From contig NC_026657.2 of the NCBI RefSeq assembly GCF_000004075.3, positions 8,866,001-8,930,000 on the forward strand: a stretch of DNA of 64,000 bases. Direction: 5' to 3'. The position numbers and the translations under genes are program-made. The notes below the pieces were generated by a model that saw nothing but the letters and a program-made list of their open reading frames with translations, did not search any database and was not told the DNA's origin. Origin of the DNA: Cucumis sativus (Eukaryota; Streptophyta; Magnoliopsida; Cucurbitales; Cucurbitaceae). This document shows, piece after piece, positions 12,201-26,289 of the stretch; within the stretch, counting starts at the first letter, position 1, and the number at the start of each line of letters is the position of its first letter.

Positions 12201-13529
12201 ATTAAACATAGTGTTTTAGAAATTACCCTTATTTTCATTATGTCCAATTAAAGTCATGAACCATTTTCAAACAAAATTACATATTTTTTAAATCACCAAT
12301 TCAACTCAAAAGCTTAAGCGAGTGAGTGAGTGCAAATTTAATATAATATCTAACATTTTCTTTCACTTGTAGACTTGAATTACGAGGAAATATCCAACCA
12401 ATGAAAATCATCATTAAATGGTGAAGAAACAACAACTTAGTGGCTTGAACTCAATACATTGCATCCTTCTCAAATATCATCTTAAATTAATAATTCAACC
12501 CAAGAGTTTAAGCTAATGGATGAGAGTAAATTTAATATAATATTTAACAATGTTTCATAATAAAAAATTAAAAAAAAAAACTTGTATTAGTTGATCCCAT
12601 CACACCATACGACTTGTAAATCAACAATTCAACTCAAGAGCCTAACTTAGTGGACGAAGATTTTAATATAATATCCAACGATGCTTCATAATAAAAAATA
12701 AAAAGCATGTTTTAGCTGATCCCATCATCATACCATATGACTCTTCAAACTGACCTCTTCAACCAACGAATGAGATGAAACTATAAGAAATCCAGATTGT
12801 TTCAGGCACTAAAACGATTGAAAGAGTTCCAACTATCATAGAAAAACTATTTAGAAGAGCTTTTGTACCATCGATTCTGACATGGTGAACAATGCCAGAG
12901 GTGTAATTAAGCAGTCCTTCAAATGGATATAGCTGACTGTAAACAGTCGAAACCCCTCTTCTCATATTCGTGTACTTTCCGCTTACTTTTCCATACCAAA
13001 CCTCACTAGCAACAGAAGATGGATCCAGTGCAGTCACATGTTTGCCAATCTGAGCATCCCCTGAACCAATTCAAACAAACCCACATTCAAAATCCCATCA
13101 AACGACACAAGAGAAACCAGTTTGAACCTTACGAGATGGAAAACACATCAATAATACTCTGCTTTCTCGCTCCAATTTAAACAAACTTACTCTCTTACGC
13201 ACACATAGAAAAACCACTCTTCACAATCAATACAACGAAATGAAAATGAAGTAAGCAGAGTTTAAGAATCAAATACCCGTAACCCAAGAGACCCACATGG
13301 AGGTAGGAGTGGAAATCGCAAGCGATATCTGTTCAGGAAAGTTTGATGAAACTTTCTTTCGAAGCCTTGGATGATCCATGGGTAAATCATCGCTTCCACG
13401 CCTCAAAGACGGATCAAACCAACGAGTAACGGGGAGAAATGGGCCATCGAGAGTGGTGGGGATCGGTCGATCATCGGCCACAATCAAGCCAATTATGAGC
13501 AAAAAAGTGACAGAACACATCCATTTCAT
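9236..13529 (-). CDS. PAP23: Purple acid phosphatase, PAP23/PAP15 group
   Basis: Seven exons on the minus strand: 13277-13529, 12869-13060, 11766-12102, 11210-11427, 10913-11103, 10265-10546, 9236-9382. They total 1620 nt, 539 aa, typical of high-molecular-weight plant PAPs. This is a secreted dimetal metallophosphoesterase that hydrolyses phosphate esters; close relatives include phytases. Residues 1-18 form a signal peptide. A fibronectin-like N-domain is followed by all five metal blocks: Asp194 (GDLG), Asp221 and Tyr224 (GDLVY), Asn278 (GNHE), His360 (AAWH), and His397/His399 (GHVH, split by intron 5). All seven metal ligands are present, so it should be active. Assignment to PAP23 rather than PAP15 or PAP13 rests on similarity from memory and on linkage to ITPase (Arabidopsis At4g13700 and At4g13720). 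The last codons and stop lie inside a short tandem repeat. Introns carry a tandem duplication and a MITE-like element. Confidence 0.92.
9485..9985. mobile_element. MITE-like inverted-repeat element in PAP intron 6
   Basis: About 500 bp with imperfect terminal inverted repeats. The left end reads AAGTTTAGTCCCTGAAC, and the complement of the right end reads AGGTTCAATTCCTGAATT. Inside, both arms carry repeated 'TTGAACTTT...AAAAGTAT' style units in opposite orientation. It has no coding capacity. It resembles the non-autonomous 'TTTAGTCCCTRAACTTT' elements common in plant genomes. Target duplications were not resolved. Confidence 0.5.
12298..12750. repeat. Tandem duplication (about 134 bp unit) in PAP intron 2
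   Basis: Two diverged units start at about 12492 and 12626. Each has AATTCAACYCAAGAG, then TTTAATATAATAT, TTCATAATAAAAAA and GATCCCATCA in the same order. A partial third copy of the head begins at 12298. The offset of about 134 nt is counted between matching AATTCAAC starts. Confidence 0.7.
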
Positions 13530-15222
13530 GACGGCGATTTCCCTCTATAGCTTCTAGACAGAAATGGGGCGATGGAAGAGATGAAAATGGAGATGAATTG
13601 AAGAGGGATTTGGTATATTCGACATTAATGAGAGTGGAATATGCTGCAACTCTGATGGCGATTATTTTACACTATCTCACGTCTATGTGAAGAAGACGAG
13701 CGCGCCAATCGAACATGAAATGTTATTGTATTCGTCCATATCACACGCATCAATATTTTGAATAACACGGAAAGGCACATTTTGGATCATTTTGATATGA
13801 TAATTAGTTCTCAAGGAAAATCCTTAAGTTTTGTTTCAAATATTCTAAAGTTTAGTAAATAACATTAAACTAAAAATAAAGTTCGAAAATGCTATTATTA
13901 ATCTCAATTTTATACCAATTTTTTCACTCAAAATTTTAAGTTAAAATCATAGTTGAAGTATTTGACTATAAATTTTCTATGATTTTGAGATTTTTTTATT
14001 AAATTAATTATTATTTTAATGTGTTTTAAATGTAAATATTTATTTTAAAATTTTAAAAGATTGTGTAGAATTTGATATTTTAAACTTATATTTTTAGATA
14101 TATCGATATCTTAATTTACATAATTTTTATTATAATTGATATTTATGGAAATTTTATAAAAACAATAAATTTTAAAATATCTATTATTTATCTTATATTA
14201 TATTAGGTCATTTTTATGTTTATTTTTTATAATCTGTGAATTGTTCTACTTTCCGATGAAAATTATATTGATTCACCTCCTCTATTAGTATCAATCAAGT
14301 AAAAATATGAAAATATCTACAAAAACTTAGACATATCAATATAATTTTAAACGTCAATTTTAACTTAAAAACTGTTGGTTTTTATTTTAGTTGCTAAAGG
14401 ATGAATGTAAATTTGAATCAACGAGAGTATTTGTTAAAGTTGGGAGTATTATTTTTTAAATAAAACTTTGACAGTTTACCTTCAAAACTAACTGTAAGTA
14501 TTTTTGAACTATTTTTTAACATTTAAAGGCATGTCAAGAGTATTTTTTACATAAACCACAAAATTGATTAATTTTTTTTATAACTTAGCTTTACAACAAC
14601 AAAGTTTAAATATACTTTTTAGTTGCAACAACCAAAACAAATAAAAATATAAAGACAGTATTTAAATAATCACATGAACAAGAACAACGGTTTAAAGGCA
14701 CAATTTCATGGTTAGAGTTTGATTTTAAAAAAAAGGGTTAATAGTATGATTTTTTCACACACACACAAAAAAAAAAGTTGTAAGAAGTAATTGATTTTGG
14801 TGTGAGATTTTTTCTCTTAACAATGTTGAATATATTTACTCAAGTTTTTTAAATTTATGAATTTGCTCCACACCAATTGAGATTGGTTAACATTTTTGGG
14901 TGTTTTTTGAAAATAAATAAAAAGACAAAACTATTATGAGTGTAACAACTTAAAACGATTATCATCTAAATTAATTTTTACCTGTTTAGGTTAAACTGTA
15001 ACTTGTGATTTTAATATTTTAGTTGATCGAAAAATTCAATTTAATATTAAAAATAAGGTTATTTTCAAAATAATAAATTATTGAAATTATTTACAGAAAC
15101 ATAACAAAAATTTACATATATATATATATATATTCTATTTATAACAACACCCCTTGAAAATACTATATGTTATATTTCGAAGATCTTTTGTTACTTTATA
15201 CATAACAATAACTAAATTGGGC

Positions 15223-15315
15223 TGGGCTAAGCCCACGAACTAAGAATCTCAATAAATACTAACCAGCCCAAGCCCACATTATGCTCATCCCTACATTCGT
15301 AAACATCGCGGCCCA
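15223..15315. promoter_or_regulatory. Cluster of TGGGCT/AGCCCA (site II-like) elements without an adjacent gene
   Basis: A perfect palindrome TGGGCTAAGCCCA sits at 15223-15235, with further GCCCA or GGCCCA motifs near 15262, 15268 and 15311. Such elements are typical of promoters of growth-related and organelle genes (bound by TCP factors). No reading frame begins within several kb on either strand, so this may be a relic promoter or a non-coding RNA promoter. Confidence 0.3.
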
Positions 15316-16339
15316 ATTGTTTTCTTTTAGTAAAAAATTGACCTCAACCTCCTAGAAATGGTTAGATTGTACCCTCATGAGACCTCTAAATAAAACAAAT
15401 TAAAGCCTCAATTTACACCATTGTTACAATACCTACTATCATATAAACTTAATTTTAACGCTCGTATAAGTTTGGTAACTCAATATTTAATGATTTAAAT
15501 GTCTTCTTACAAAACGCTTAATCGTTCGTGATTATATGCTGTAAAATAAGGTTATTTTAGATTTTTTGTTGAGAAAATAAGGAAGAATCAAAACTATTTG
15601 TAAAAGGTTTTTTTTTTTTTTTTAATAATTGAACGTATAGAAGTGGATTGATTTTCACAAAATTTAGAATTTAACAGTGCTATAACTTGAAAGGTTAATA
15701 TCATTCAAATGTAAAGTTCAAAGATAGTAATGATGATAATTAGTTAAGAGTCTTAGGCATCCCATGTGCACGTGGGCCAAGCCTTCAACTTCCTTTCGTT
15801 GTTCCTCAATTTTAGCATTCTCAATAGAATCAAAATATTAGAAATAGAAAACAATAATATTTCCTTCTTTTTATTAATTTTTTTAATTGTTTCAATTTCG
15901 ATGTAAAACTTTGTTTGCATCTAAACGTCATCTCTGCAAACAAACTACCGTATTGAGTATACTCTCATTTGATTTGATCACTCGTGATCTCTACATAGTT
16001 GCTGAGTCGACCACCTGTCACACCGGTTAATTATCTCCTTTCTTTGAAATCCAACTTGATACATTCCAAATGGACTTGGTCGATATTTACACAATTGCAT
16101 TTGTTTACAATCGTTCGGGGATCCATCCTTTCCCTAATCGATTTAGAACCTTTTTTATATTTTAATGTCTTCTTTTAAAAAAGAATTACATTTTTGTTCA
16201 AGTTTGCTTTAAGTTGCATCTGGGTCTCCAAGTTTTCAATCCCAATAGTTTTACTCGTAACCTTTGTATCTTACACCATATTTTGTTATGGTCCCTTTTT
16301 TTTTTTTGTTAGTTACTAACAAAAAAGATGACATTATAG

Positions 16340-16500
16340 TACTTTTTAAAATAACAATTTTATAAAATATTTACAATTTATAACAAAAAATTTAAATTCT
16401 ATCGCTGATATGATGTAGTGATAGAAGTCTATCGGTGACTATCATGAATAGAATAAAAAATTGTGCTTAAAAATTATATTTTACAATTTTTTGTAATTAA
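16340..16500. repeat. Dispersed TGATAGA...TCTATCA repeat, copy near 16.4 kb
   Basis: Contains AAATATTTACAA followed by GTGATAGAAGTCTATCGG, a short palindromic core in an AT-rich setting. Similar cores recur near 23.9 and 24.25 kb, with weaker ones at 25.8, 29.35 and 55.2 kb. It looks like a dispersed non-coding repeat family. Confidence 0.5.
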
Positions 16501-18179
16501 TATTTTTTTAACCAATTAAATTATGCTCGGGTTTATAAAAAGAAAAATACTAAAAGTTTAAGGAAACACTTAAAAAGTTTTCAAACTTATGAAAATGACC
16601 TATCAAATAAAACTTTGAAAATCATTCGCTTTTTTGTAATGTATATTTTTAAATAAAATATAATATAGAGTTGTCATTTGATATTTAAGAGTTTACGATT
16701 ATTGCATGTGCTTTTTGTTTTTAAAAAATACTTATTTATTATTCGTGTCTCGGGTAGTTATATTAAACGCACGTTAATTTTATAATATGAAACAAACTTA
16801 AATTTATGTTAATTATCATTAAACTTAACTCGTAGTAAAATATAGAAATTGAAAAAAATAATTGAAGGCCTACCATAAGTTTATGTGGTTTTTTTTTTAC
16901 TCCTTTAACACTTAATTTTTTTTTAGAAGAATTCTAAGTGTTTTACTTAAATACGTTGAAGAAACTAGTGATTGAAAAAATTAGTAAAAATCATGTTTAA
17001 ATATATATATTTAAAATCGAACAGTTACCAAAATCAAATCTAACTGTAAATTTTGATTTTTTCTATATAAAAAAAAGTTCGACAGATTTGAGTTTGATTT
17101 AATCCGTTTTAAATTTAACAACGAACGTCGGAAGTGTAATAATTTTTTAAAACTTTCCAATTTTATGTTTATTAAGTTGTTGATTTATTAATTTCACATT
17201 CTTCTAAACTTACAAAACAAGTCAAATACTAAATTAATTGTCTTGTTAAATAAAATCATAACTTTTGATTTGAAATATCATACAACACAAAATTAAAATT
17301 CTAAAGCTTTATTGAAAACTTCCAAATTAGTAAAATAAAATAGATTTATTAAACCCAAATTTAAAAATATATTTATATGAAAACATAAAATTAAATGTTT
17401 TAAAAATCCATACTAAATTTGTAATTTATGGACTAAAAAAACAATAGTAATTTTTTATAAGTTTAGAAACACATTTAATCTCTCTTTTAATTTGAACTTA
17501 TAGTATTCATAATTTAATACAAACATTATTGATATAAAAAGTCAAAATACATTTGATATCAATTAAATTTGTGTATGTCTTCCAATAAATAGTTCTTCCC
17601 ATTGGGAAGTTGGAAGATAAATGAATTAATAAATTGTAATAATTACTTGATGGAAAAAGAACATGGGGAATAATAATCTTTAATATGCCCAAAAATTTCC
17701 AACTTTCGAGAGTATTTATGGATGAAATAGTGGAACTGAATAATGATTAAATATTAATTTATTAGAGTAAAATTATATTAAAAACCACACTTTAAATGTT
17801 AAAAAAACATTATGCAAAATAAATAAATAAATCATTTGAAATTATGTATATTTCAACATTAGTAGTTAGTGAAGAGTGATTTAACTACAAACTAACACTG
17901 TGCAATGAAATCAATTGAAATATTTAGCTCATCTATATAATGATTTATTCATATCATATAGATAGATGTTTATGTATAGAGCAATTAATACTGTTTTCAT
18001 ATTATTTTAAAAATATATTACTTTTCAATTAATTATCAAGATCCAAATCTTTAAATAAGATTTTTTAAATAAAAAAAACAAATATTAATTAACATTTTTA
18101 CATAAATATTTATTTTCGTAATTTTAAAAGTTGTTCGAGTTGAACTCTATTTGTACCCTACAGCATCGAGCAGGAAATG

Positions 18180-18760
18180 CAATTCTAAGTAGTAAGTAGT
18201 ATTTTGACGTTATTTTTTATATACTTTAATTTGATATTGGTGTATAATAGAGTGGACGTGGTAGCATTTGAAAGGAACTAGAAATGATTGATTTGTGAAA
18301 CAATTTTATAGTAAAGTGAAAGTAATTATAAAATAGAATTATTTGATATACATATTTTGTTTTATTAAAAGAAATTAAGAATATGGATATTATGAAATAG
18401 AGAAATAAAGTGCCAACTAAGATTTGAGAGAGAGTGGGGCCGTTGGGGTTGGCCACGTGAGCGGATCCTGAAGGCGCATTTATGTGGTTAGTTGTGGGTC
18501 CAAGTTGTTGACACGTTATCTGGTTGGCCATCACCTCCCCCCGCAATATTACCCCTTTGACATCCACCTCATCCCCCTCTCCTACTCTCATCCCCCTCTC
18601 CTACTCTCATCCATCCGCAAATCTCTGCTTAACAAACGAAAACCCTCAAATTCATTCAGTAGATTTTTCTTCCTTTTTTCTCGTCATAATTTCAGCACAA
18701 CACAACACTACATTGATTAGATTAGATTTTCATTCTCTTTTGAACTGTAATTTATTTTAA
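18180..18760 (+). promoter_or_regulatory. Orphan promoter-like region with G-box and pyrimidine-rich leader
   Basis: Clearly richer in G+C than its surroundings. It has a G-box CACGTG at 18454-18459, a second ACGT core near 18511 and a 19-bp perfect tandem repeat (18571-18589 and 18590-18608) in a C/T-rich tract. After that comes sequence that looks like a plant 5' UTR up to about 18720. No credible protein start follows. It may drive a non-coding RNA or be the remnant of a lost gene. Confidence 0.35.
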
Positions 18761-19157
18761 TTATTTAGTTTTATAGATGATGAATATCATTGAATATAAG
18801 AGATGTTAAGTTGTAATCTAAAAGAAAATTGATGAGCTTAAACGAAGAATTAGTGTTAATTCTCATCACTTGACAATTAGCTAAAAAAACTGAATTTAAT
18901 GGATAAGGTAATTATAAAATCAGCCATAACTTTACTTGAAAATGTTTGTTAGGATGAGCCATTGAATGGCTTTTCTCTCCATGACATTTATTATATTATT
19001 GGTTTCAAGTCTCATTTAATAGACCTTTCAAATGACAATCATATATAAATATATACATAATTTACATGAATAATATTTATGAAAAATAGATTAAAAAAAA
19101 AGTTGTAATGTTTGAAAAGGGGGGAAAATAAAATTAAACAAAAGTATATGGATATTA

Positions 19158-19198
<41 letters not shown>
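19158..19198. repeat. (AAT)n microsatellite, about 13 units
   Basis: Uninterrupted AAT repeat of about 41 nt. It lies about 400 bp downstream of the orphan promoter-like region. Confidence 0.95.
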
Positions 19199-19199
<1 letters not shown>

Positions 19200-22100
19200 G
19201 AGAAGTGGGGCTTTCAATTGGTTCCACAAAGCACATGGGGGCAAACATGCAAAAAGGGCTAAAATGGTCAATATTCAATCAAATTATGCCTTTTTGCATG
19301 GCACGATGATGATGATGAAAGATATGATCTAATCCACACCACAAGATTAGAAAAAGTTCAGGACACGTGTCGTGAAGTGGAGCCAGAAACACCCAGAAAA
19401 CTATCGTTGCACCCACACATGATCGAATGATAGGAATTTTGAGGATAGTGTGGGGGGGGATTTTTGTAAAATTCCAAATGATTGGTTCTAAATCAAATAT
19501 GGTAAAGCACTTCTTTATTTAAATTTAATACTTATTATATATATTATATATATTATTTGGTGTTAGTAAAATGACTTCCCATGTGCACAATTTATGTTGG
19601 TTGGGAGCAATTGGGGTCATCTTGTAATATCCATGTTCTTATTGGGTATAACAACAACCCTCATTTTCATTAATATTTCTCTATTATTGTTATTATTAGA
19701 CTTAAATCTTGTTTTGATTTGTCACCTCTCCATATCTCTATTTTGTTCTAGAGTTTAGATTTGTTTATTGTTCTTTAAGCCAATTACCAAAATCACCTTA
19801 AGATGTGATATATATGAACTTTATAAATTTAAAAGTCTAATTTTAACGATAATATAAGTTTGAGAATCCAAATTATAGAAGGATATGGAAGAAGTTGTTT
19901 AAAAAGTAATTAAAGATATTATTTAAATTGTGTTATTGTTAATATTCTTGAAAGGTCAATTCATTAGAACAACCATATCTTTATTGGCTTTTTTTCTTAA
20001 AAGACCCATATATGATTTGAGGGTAATCTTATCTTGTATGAATGATTTAAGTGAATTTTAAATGTATCTTTTTGTATAATTACAATGTGGGATTGGACCA
20101 ATTAGTAGTTGTGATTAATGATAGAAAGATATTGATAAATATGCTGTTGATATTGTGATCCAAATGTATTCATTATTTCATATTTTAATATGATTTAATT
20201 TAATATAAATTTGGTTGAAAGAAGTTACGAAAAAGTCGTTAGGCATGTTTGAATTTAATCTCTATAATTTTGATTAAAAAAATCTCTTTCCTATAATCTT
20301 TACATTATGAAATATTTGTTAGGCATAAATGTCTTATCAAATCATAGAAATATTAGAAACCAAATTTGAAACTTAACTTTAGAATATTGATATGCATATT
20401 GAAAAAAAAATGATAATATTGAACAACGTTTTAGTAAAAATTTGTTAGGATGACAATCATGATCACATGATGATGGACATTATGTGATGTTAGTACCCCA
20501 CTTCGCTTTTATATGATTGGTATTAATCATATATAAAATCTCGATGATGATATATCTATTAGAACAATGTACTAAGTGATCGAGTTATATTTTTTGTAAA
20601 TGTTTTTGTTTCTTTTTACTTATATGGAAGATGGATTTCAATTTTGTATAACTAGTATCGAGAAATGAGATTAGCACGAACCTATCTAGCTCGAATTATC
20701 GATATTAAGGTTTGAGTTTTAATAATCCATCAACCTCAACCTCAACCTCAACCTACATACTGTTAAAAAAATATATTTGAGAGACATTAATTGTTGACAT
20801 TAGAAGATCGTGTGAGTTGAGAAGCATATATTATTTAAGAGCTCTTTAAAAGCCTTTCAAATATAGATCGAGTGCTAGTTAAAGTTTCTCCATCCATATT
20901 TGATGCTACTGTCGTCATGGTCTAGACGAATGAGTTTCAAAACTAATGTTTTATCCGATGTTGGAGAGTAATTAGTTTACAGTACACTTCGCACTGGAGT
21001 TATATCGAATTTACTTTTAAGGCAGTGGTGTTTCATGCACGACCAAATAATTCGGTTATAGTATTATGACGAGTAACAATGTGTGATCAACATTTGAAGT
21101 ACGTTATCGTAATTTATCGAATTGATTATATAATAAATTAGTATAAAGTTTTAATTAAATTGAATTAGATATATGTCAATTCATCTCACATCATGAAGAA
21201 TTGATTAACTTAAACCAAATCAAACAATTTATGATGGCTCTATTTTCCCTTTTGGCTTAGAAAATTAATTAAGTTTAGGTCAATACTCTAGTAATTAACT
21301 ACTTAAATTATCACTTCATGAGTGTGTCTATACGGACCTACTTCTTAAAATTTCATCTATTCAAACTTACTAATGATTTTGACATCTCAACAATGTATGA
21401 CTTTAAAATTTTAACCCATTAAGTAAGAAAATTTTAAATTCAAATACGATCACGTAGTTTTTTTTTTCTCTTTTGAACCAGTTGATTTTTTAAGATTTAG
21501 TTTATAAGCATAATTTCGACCTACGAGTTTCTATTCTTATTGTCTACGTTTTAGGGATGTTTTGGGTAAACGATTTCTCTCTCTGAATCTCTACACTTTC
21601 GTGAACTAAAAACTAGGATAGGATCAAAAACTCCGAACGTTCAGCGTCTCATCAAGAAATCGAAAATGTTCAAGATGTAGCAAATCAAAGGACGGATCAA
21701 AATGTACTAATTTAGGGTAAAAATAAGGTTTTGTCTCTCCTTGTTTTTCCACTTTTGGGGCCAAATTTTTAAATGACAAGAGACAACAATGGCTATTGAT
21801 TGATATATGAGTTTCACCAAGTAAATCGGCCTTTATATATTATGCAGACTATATATTAATTATTTCATTTTGCAATCTCCCCCCTTAAAAGTTATTCATT
21901 TGCATTTATTTCTCTAACTTTTCTTTTTTCTTTCTAAATTTAAAATTTGTTGGTTGAGTTCAAACAAATGCTAATGGCCTATGAGTTTAAGAAAATTCAA
22001 CCATAGGCTTTAAATGAAAAGAGCCCCAAAGTTTTTTAATTGCTTAGTCTTTAATTGTATAGTATGAACTCATGAAATGTGCCTTTGTCAATCTACTACA

Positions 22101-23859
22101 CTCCATAGTGTTTGATGCATTTGATTTTTAATGCATGCCAACTACTTGTGTTTATATATATATTATTTTTCTTGAGAATCTCGAGAAAGTTCGTTCTTGG
22201 ACAAGCTATTGTGTAGTTTTGATGGAACATGGGAGTCCTTACATACTCTAATAATATTTTAAAACCACCAAAGCAACGTAGATTTTAGTTTAAATTAGGA
22301 TGAAATTACCGCATTTGTTACCACTCTTAGAAGAAAAAAATTAGTTCCAATTGTATATAAAGAGTGAGATTTGAACTTTCATTAAATACATATATCTTAA
22401 CCAATTGAGTTATATTCAAGTTGATTCAAAATTGGGGAAGAATTTGAAGTTGCATTTCGAAAATTTATTAGAAAAAGAGAAGAAATGTGGGTAATTTTGA
22501 GACAAGGCATGGTGGCCAAGATGCTAATTATTAATTAGTGAATGGGAGGCAGCTCAAAAGCCCTCAATTAGTTGTTGTTGTTCTTTTAAAGAGATGAAAA
22601 GAAGAAGAAAAAAAAAAAGACTCAAGAGACAAACCATAGATCATTTATGCTAATCATACTTTGCCTTTAATTATAATTAGCCCATTAATTAGACCATTTT
22701 CCCTTTAAACTTCTTCCATTTTTAAACAATCTGTGAAATTAATTAGAAATTAATTAGTACAGATTATGTTTAGATATTATTAATTTTACAGACGGTGTTT
22801 GCATTTTGTTCCGTTGAATCGAAATATTTTCAATCTTATTTGATAACAATTTCGTTTTCTATGTTTTGGGATTTTGAAATTTACGTAGATATGATTTTAT
22901 AAAAAAAATAAAACTAAAATTTGAAAATGATCATTTTCTTTTAGTTTTTAAAATATCTCGACTTTTTATAACAAAAATAGAAATATTGATGATAAAGTAT
23001 AGAAATGTAGAGGTCAAATTATTATCAAACGAAGTCTAGCTTTTTTGTCTTTTTGTTAAATTAAACTACGAATTCACTATTTAAAGTTTTACGTTCAATT
23101 TATTTAGAGCTAAAATGATTAAATTTGTCTTTCATTTTTCATTTAAAATAAGTATATAGAAAATTTATGGTCTGATTGATAACAAATTTGAAAACAAAGG
23201 ATTCAATCAAAACATTGATGTATTTTATGTTTTCATATATCTTCAATGGTATATTTAAATTTTGGATTATAGTTTTTTAAAAAATGTTTAATGAACCCTA
23301 AGTTTATATTATTTTATTTACAACATTTTTAAAAATAACACAACATTAAAACTATTTACGAAATATAGTAAAATTCATCGAATTATAAAAAAAAAGGTTA
23401 TAAAAAAGCTCTGAAATTTGCACGGTTTAAATTATAGAATTCAAAAATAATTTAAAAAAATATAATTTAAATTATCTATCAAACGTACGTTGAACGAGTA
23501 AATCTAAAAACATAAAACACAATGTGAATTTTCTACCAAACAATAATGATTAAAATAATGGTTGGTAATAAAAGTTGATTGGCCATCCCACATACTTGAA
23601 TTATTGTTGGTAATAAAGGGTTTATTGGCCTACAAAATCCATCAATTAACTTTTAATGTATAGAAATAAAGAGAGAGATTTAATTGAGTGGAAATAAAGC
23701 CTACAAAAGTAAATCTTTACCTATTGCCTCCTCAACCCCCCAATCACTTGAAAGATAATTACCAAATTTTAAGCCTTGATGGGTGTTTCCAATTCAATCC
23801 CCTTTTTTTTCCTTTTATTAAATTTATAATGTTATTATAAATCTAACATTTTTAAAAAT

Positions 23860-24330
23860 AATAAAATATTTACAAACTGTAGTAAAATTTTGAATTATAT
23901 TACTGATAGTCTTTTATCACTGTAGCATATCAATAACTAACAGTGATAGAATTTACTATAGATGGTAAATATTTTGTAAAATCTACTCTTTTTAAGAAAA
24001 AATCTAAATTAATTATTAATATTTTTTTCATTTTAGAAAAATCATGATAAGTTACCCATCAAATTGTAAGACCATATTTGTAAAGAAAAATGTTGCCCAC
24101 ACCTAAATTACAATGTTGTATCTGTAGAGAATGATATAGTTTAATCATAAAATGTGAATCACTTGAAAATCAAATGGATATTTTCGAATATAGCAAAATG
24201 AACCATAATGTTTACAAAATATAGTAAAGTTTCATATTTTATCAATGGTAAACATTGATAGTTTATAGAAATCTATCAGTGTCTATCGTTGATAGAATGT
24301 GAAATTTTGTTTTTTGTATTTTTTTAAAAA
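23860..24330. repeat. Two neighbouring copies of the TGATAGA-type repeat
   Basis: The first copy (about 23860-23990) has TACTGATAGTCTTTTATCACTG and AGTGATAGAATTTAC. The second (about 24190-24330) has AAATATAGTAAAGTTT, then CTATCAGTGTCTATCGTTGATAG. Both open with 'ttacaaa..tagtaaa' style sequence and contain nested short palindromes. This is the same family as at 16.4 kb. Confidence 0.55.
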
Positions 24331-26289
24331 TATTTGAACAATTTTCTCGTTTGCAATAATTTTTCAAAATCGAATTTGTCACATCATACTAATTTTAAAT
24401 TTCATATCAACATTTTGATCCAATTGCAACTTGAAATTAAAAGCGTGGTCACCTTAACTTAAACTTTAGAAGGCATTGCATTTGTGATCATTTAAATCGT
24501 GGTTATAAATATTGATAAAAAAGACATTATTCGAATATATGTTCAATCAATTATAATATATATATATATAGCAACCAAATTGTTGGAACAATTTTAAAAT
24601 TAATAAAAAAGCAAAATATTTAAAGTTTCTATCGGTCATTTTGCTACGAACGGTAAATATTTGGTTAATTTTTGCTATTTTTTACAATTTTCGAAATTTA
24701 TTTTTTCTACAAAATTTTTGTATTTAGGTGATGAATGGAAAAATTGACATCATAGTTGAGTACTTTGTTCTTCCTTTGAACTCAAATTCAATCAAAATCT
24801 TAATTACCTCTCCTAGAACGTGAGTAGAATATTAAGAGATAATTTTTGGTATTTTTACTAATAGTTTGATTCATTATACTATATTTAAAAAAAAAAAAAA
24901 AAATTCTTTTTTCTTTAAATAACCATCATAATTAATTGGGAGTGAAAGACTTTGAAATGGGTGAGAAGAAAACTTGTAGATTTGAGAGAATTATATGTCA
25001 TTTTAATTTAATTGATATATTACTATAAACCTTTTTATTTCGATTCTAAAACTTTGTTTTTCTTTTTTCTCTTAATTTTCATATACTTTTTATTTGAATA
25101 ACACTCTCCTCTTCTTGATTTTAATGAAAACAAAAATATTTTTACTCAAAACAAACTAAATAAGAATATTACACTTTTTAAAAAAAATTCAACATTTTCT
25201 CAATGGCTTTGCTATTTTTTTTTTAAAAATACCCAATAAAGTAAAACTTATATTTTATCCAAAAAAACATAATTAGTGTTTTATTTTTCTAAAGTGGATT
25301 TTCTTGTAATAATGGTCATAAAAAAAAGTCTTATAATTAAAGTCAACTAAATTTAAAGGTAATTGCACTCAACAAATACTGCCTAATTTAAGGGAAGAAA
25401 GAAAACTATATTATCTTTTTTTGTATATTCCCTCTCACATAAGCAAACATTAACTTAGGTTAAAGAGTATAATTTGCTCTTGTAACTAACTAATTATCAT
25501 TTTAAAATTTATCCCATGTTAGGTTCTTATCTTCTTCTTTTTTTTTCTTTTTTTAAAAAATTTCCATTTTCTTAAAAGTTACTCTATACAATATTAGCAA
25601 AAAAGAATTTTAGGGTGAGAATTATTTATGTCATTTAGATAAAAGAAAATAAAAGCATATATTCTTTGTAAATGTGTAAAGCATATATAGGCAGTACCTC
25701 ACGTACTAGTAATTATTTTAAATGGTAACATTATTAAAATAATATATTTATAAATATAGTAAAATATCATCGTCTAAACATTCGTAAGGTTAGATATCGA
25801 AATATCTATTAGTCTCCATTTTATAACCTCGTTTTACTATATGTTTTAGTCTATAGGTTGTAGAGTCTTTTTCTATTAAAAAAAGAACTAATTTTTTAAA
25901 TTTTAAATAGACACCATATTTTTATTTTATTTTATTTATATGTTAAATGCTTAATTATTATACTTTTCTATTTTTTTTCAAACTTATACTGAATATATAT
26001 CATTAGTATAACTTTACCATTATTCAATTTCAATATCAACACTGAAAAGAATATAATTAAAATTGTTAAAAACATGAGACATTGAATTGAAACTTTATAA
26101 ACATAGAATAACTTTAGGAAGAGATAAAAAAAAACACTTTTTAAATAAAAATTGATTTTCTTCAAACACCTTTTAGAAAGATCAATAAAGTTGTAAATTT
26201 CTATGAATAAAAAGTAATGTTTATAAATTTCTCATTTAAAACAATTTAAAAAAAAGATGTGTGTGATAAATTATAGAAGTAATGAGAAA

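Larger units (their letters stand above)
13530..18179. other. AT-rich intergenic DNA
   Basis: 13530-13700 is the phosphatase 5' UTR and promoter, with a less AT-rich patch to about 13750. Beyond that I see no gene. The stretch is long A/T runs with a TA microsatellite at about 15116-15132, a GCCCA-box cluster at 15223-15315 and a TGATAGA-type repeat near 16340-16500, both listed separately. Confidence 0.5.

Noticed and set aside
18226..18591. Minus-strand open frame of 121 codons in the orphan promoter region
   Set aside because: Its composition changes from promoter-like to A/T-driven Phe/Ile runs with no domain. Better read as non-coding.
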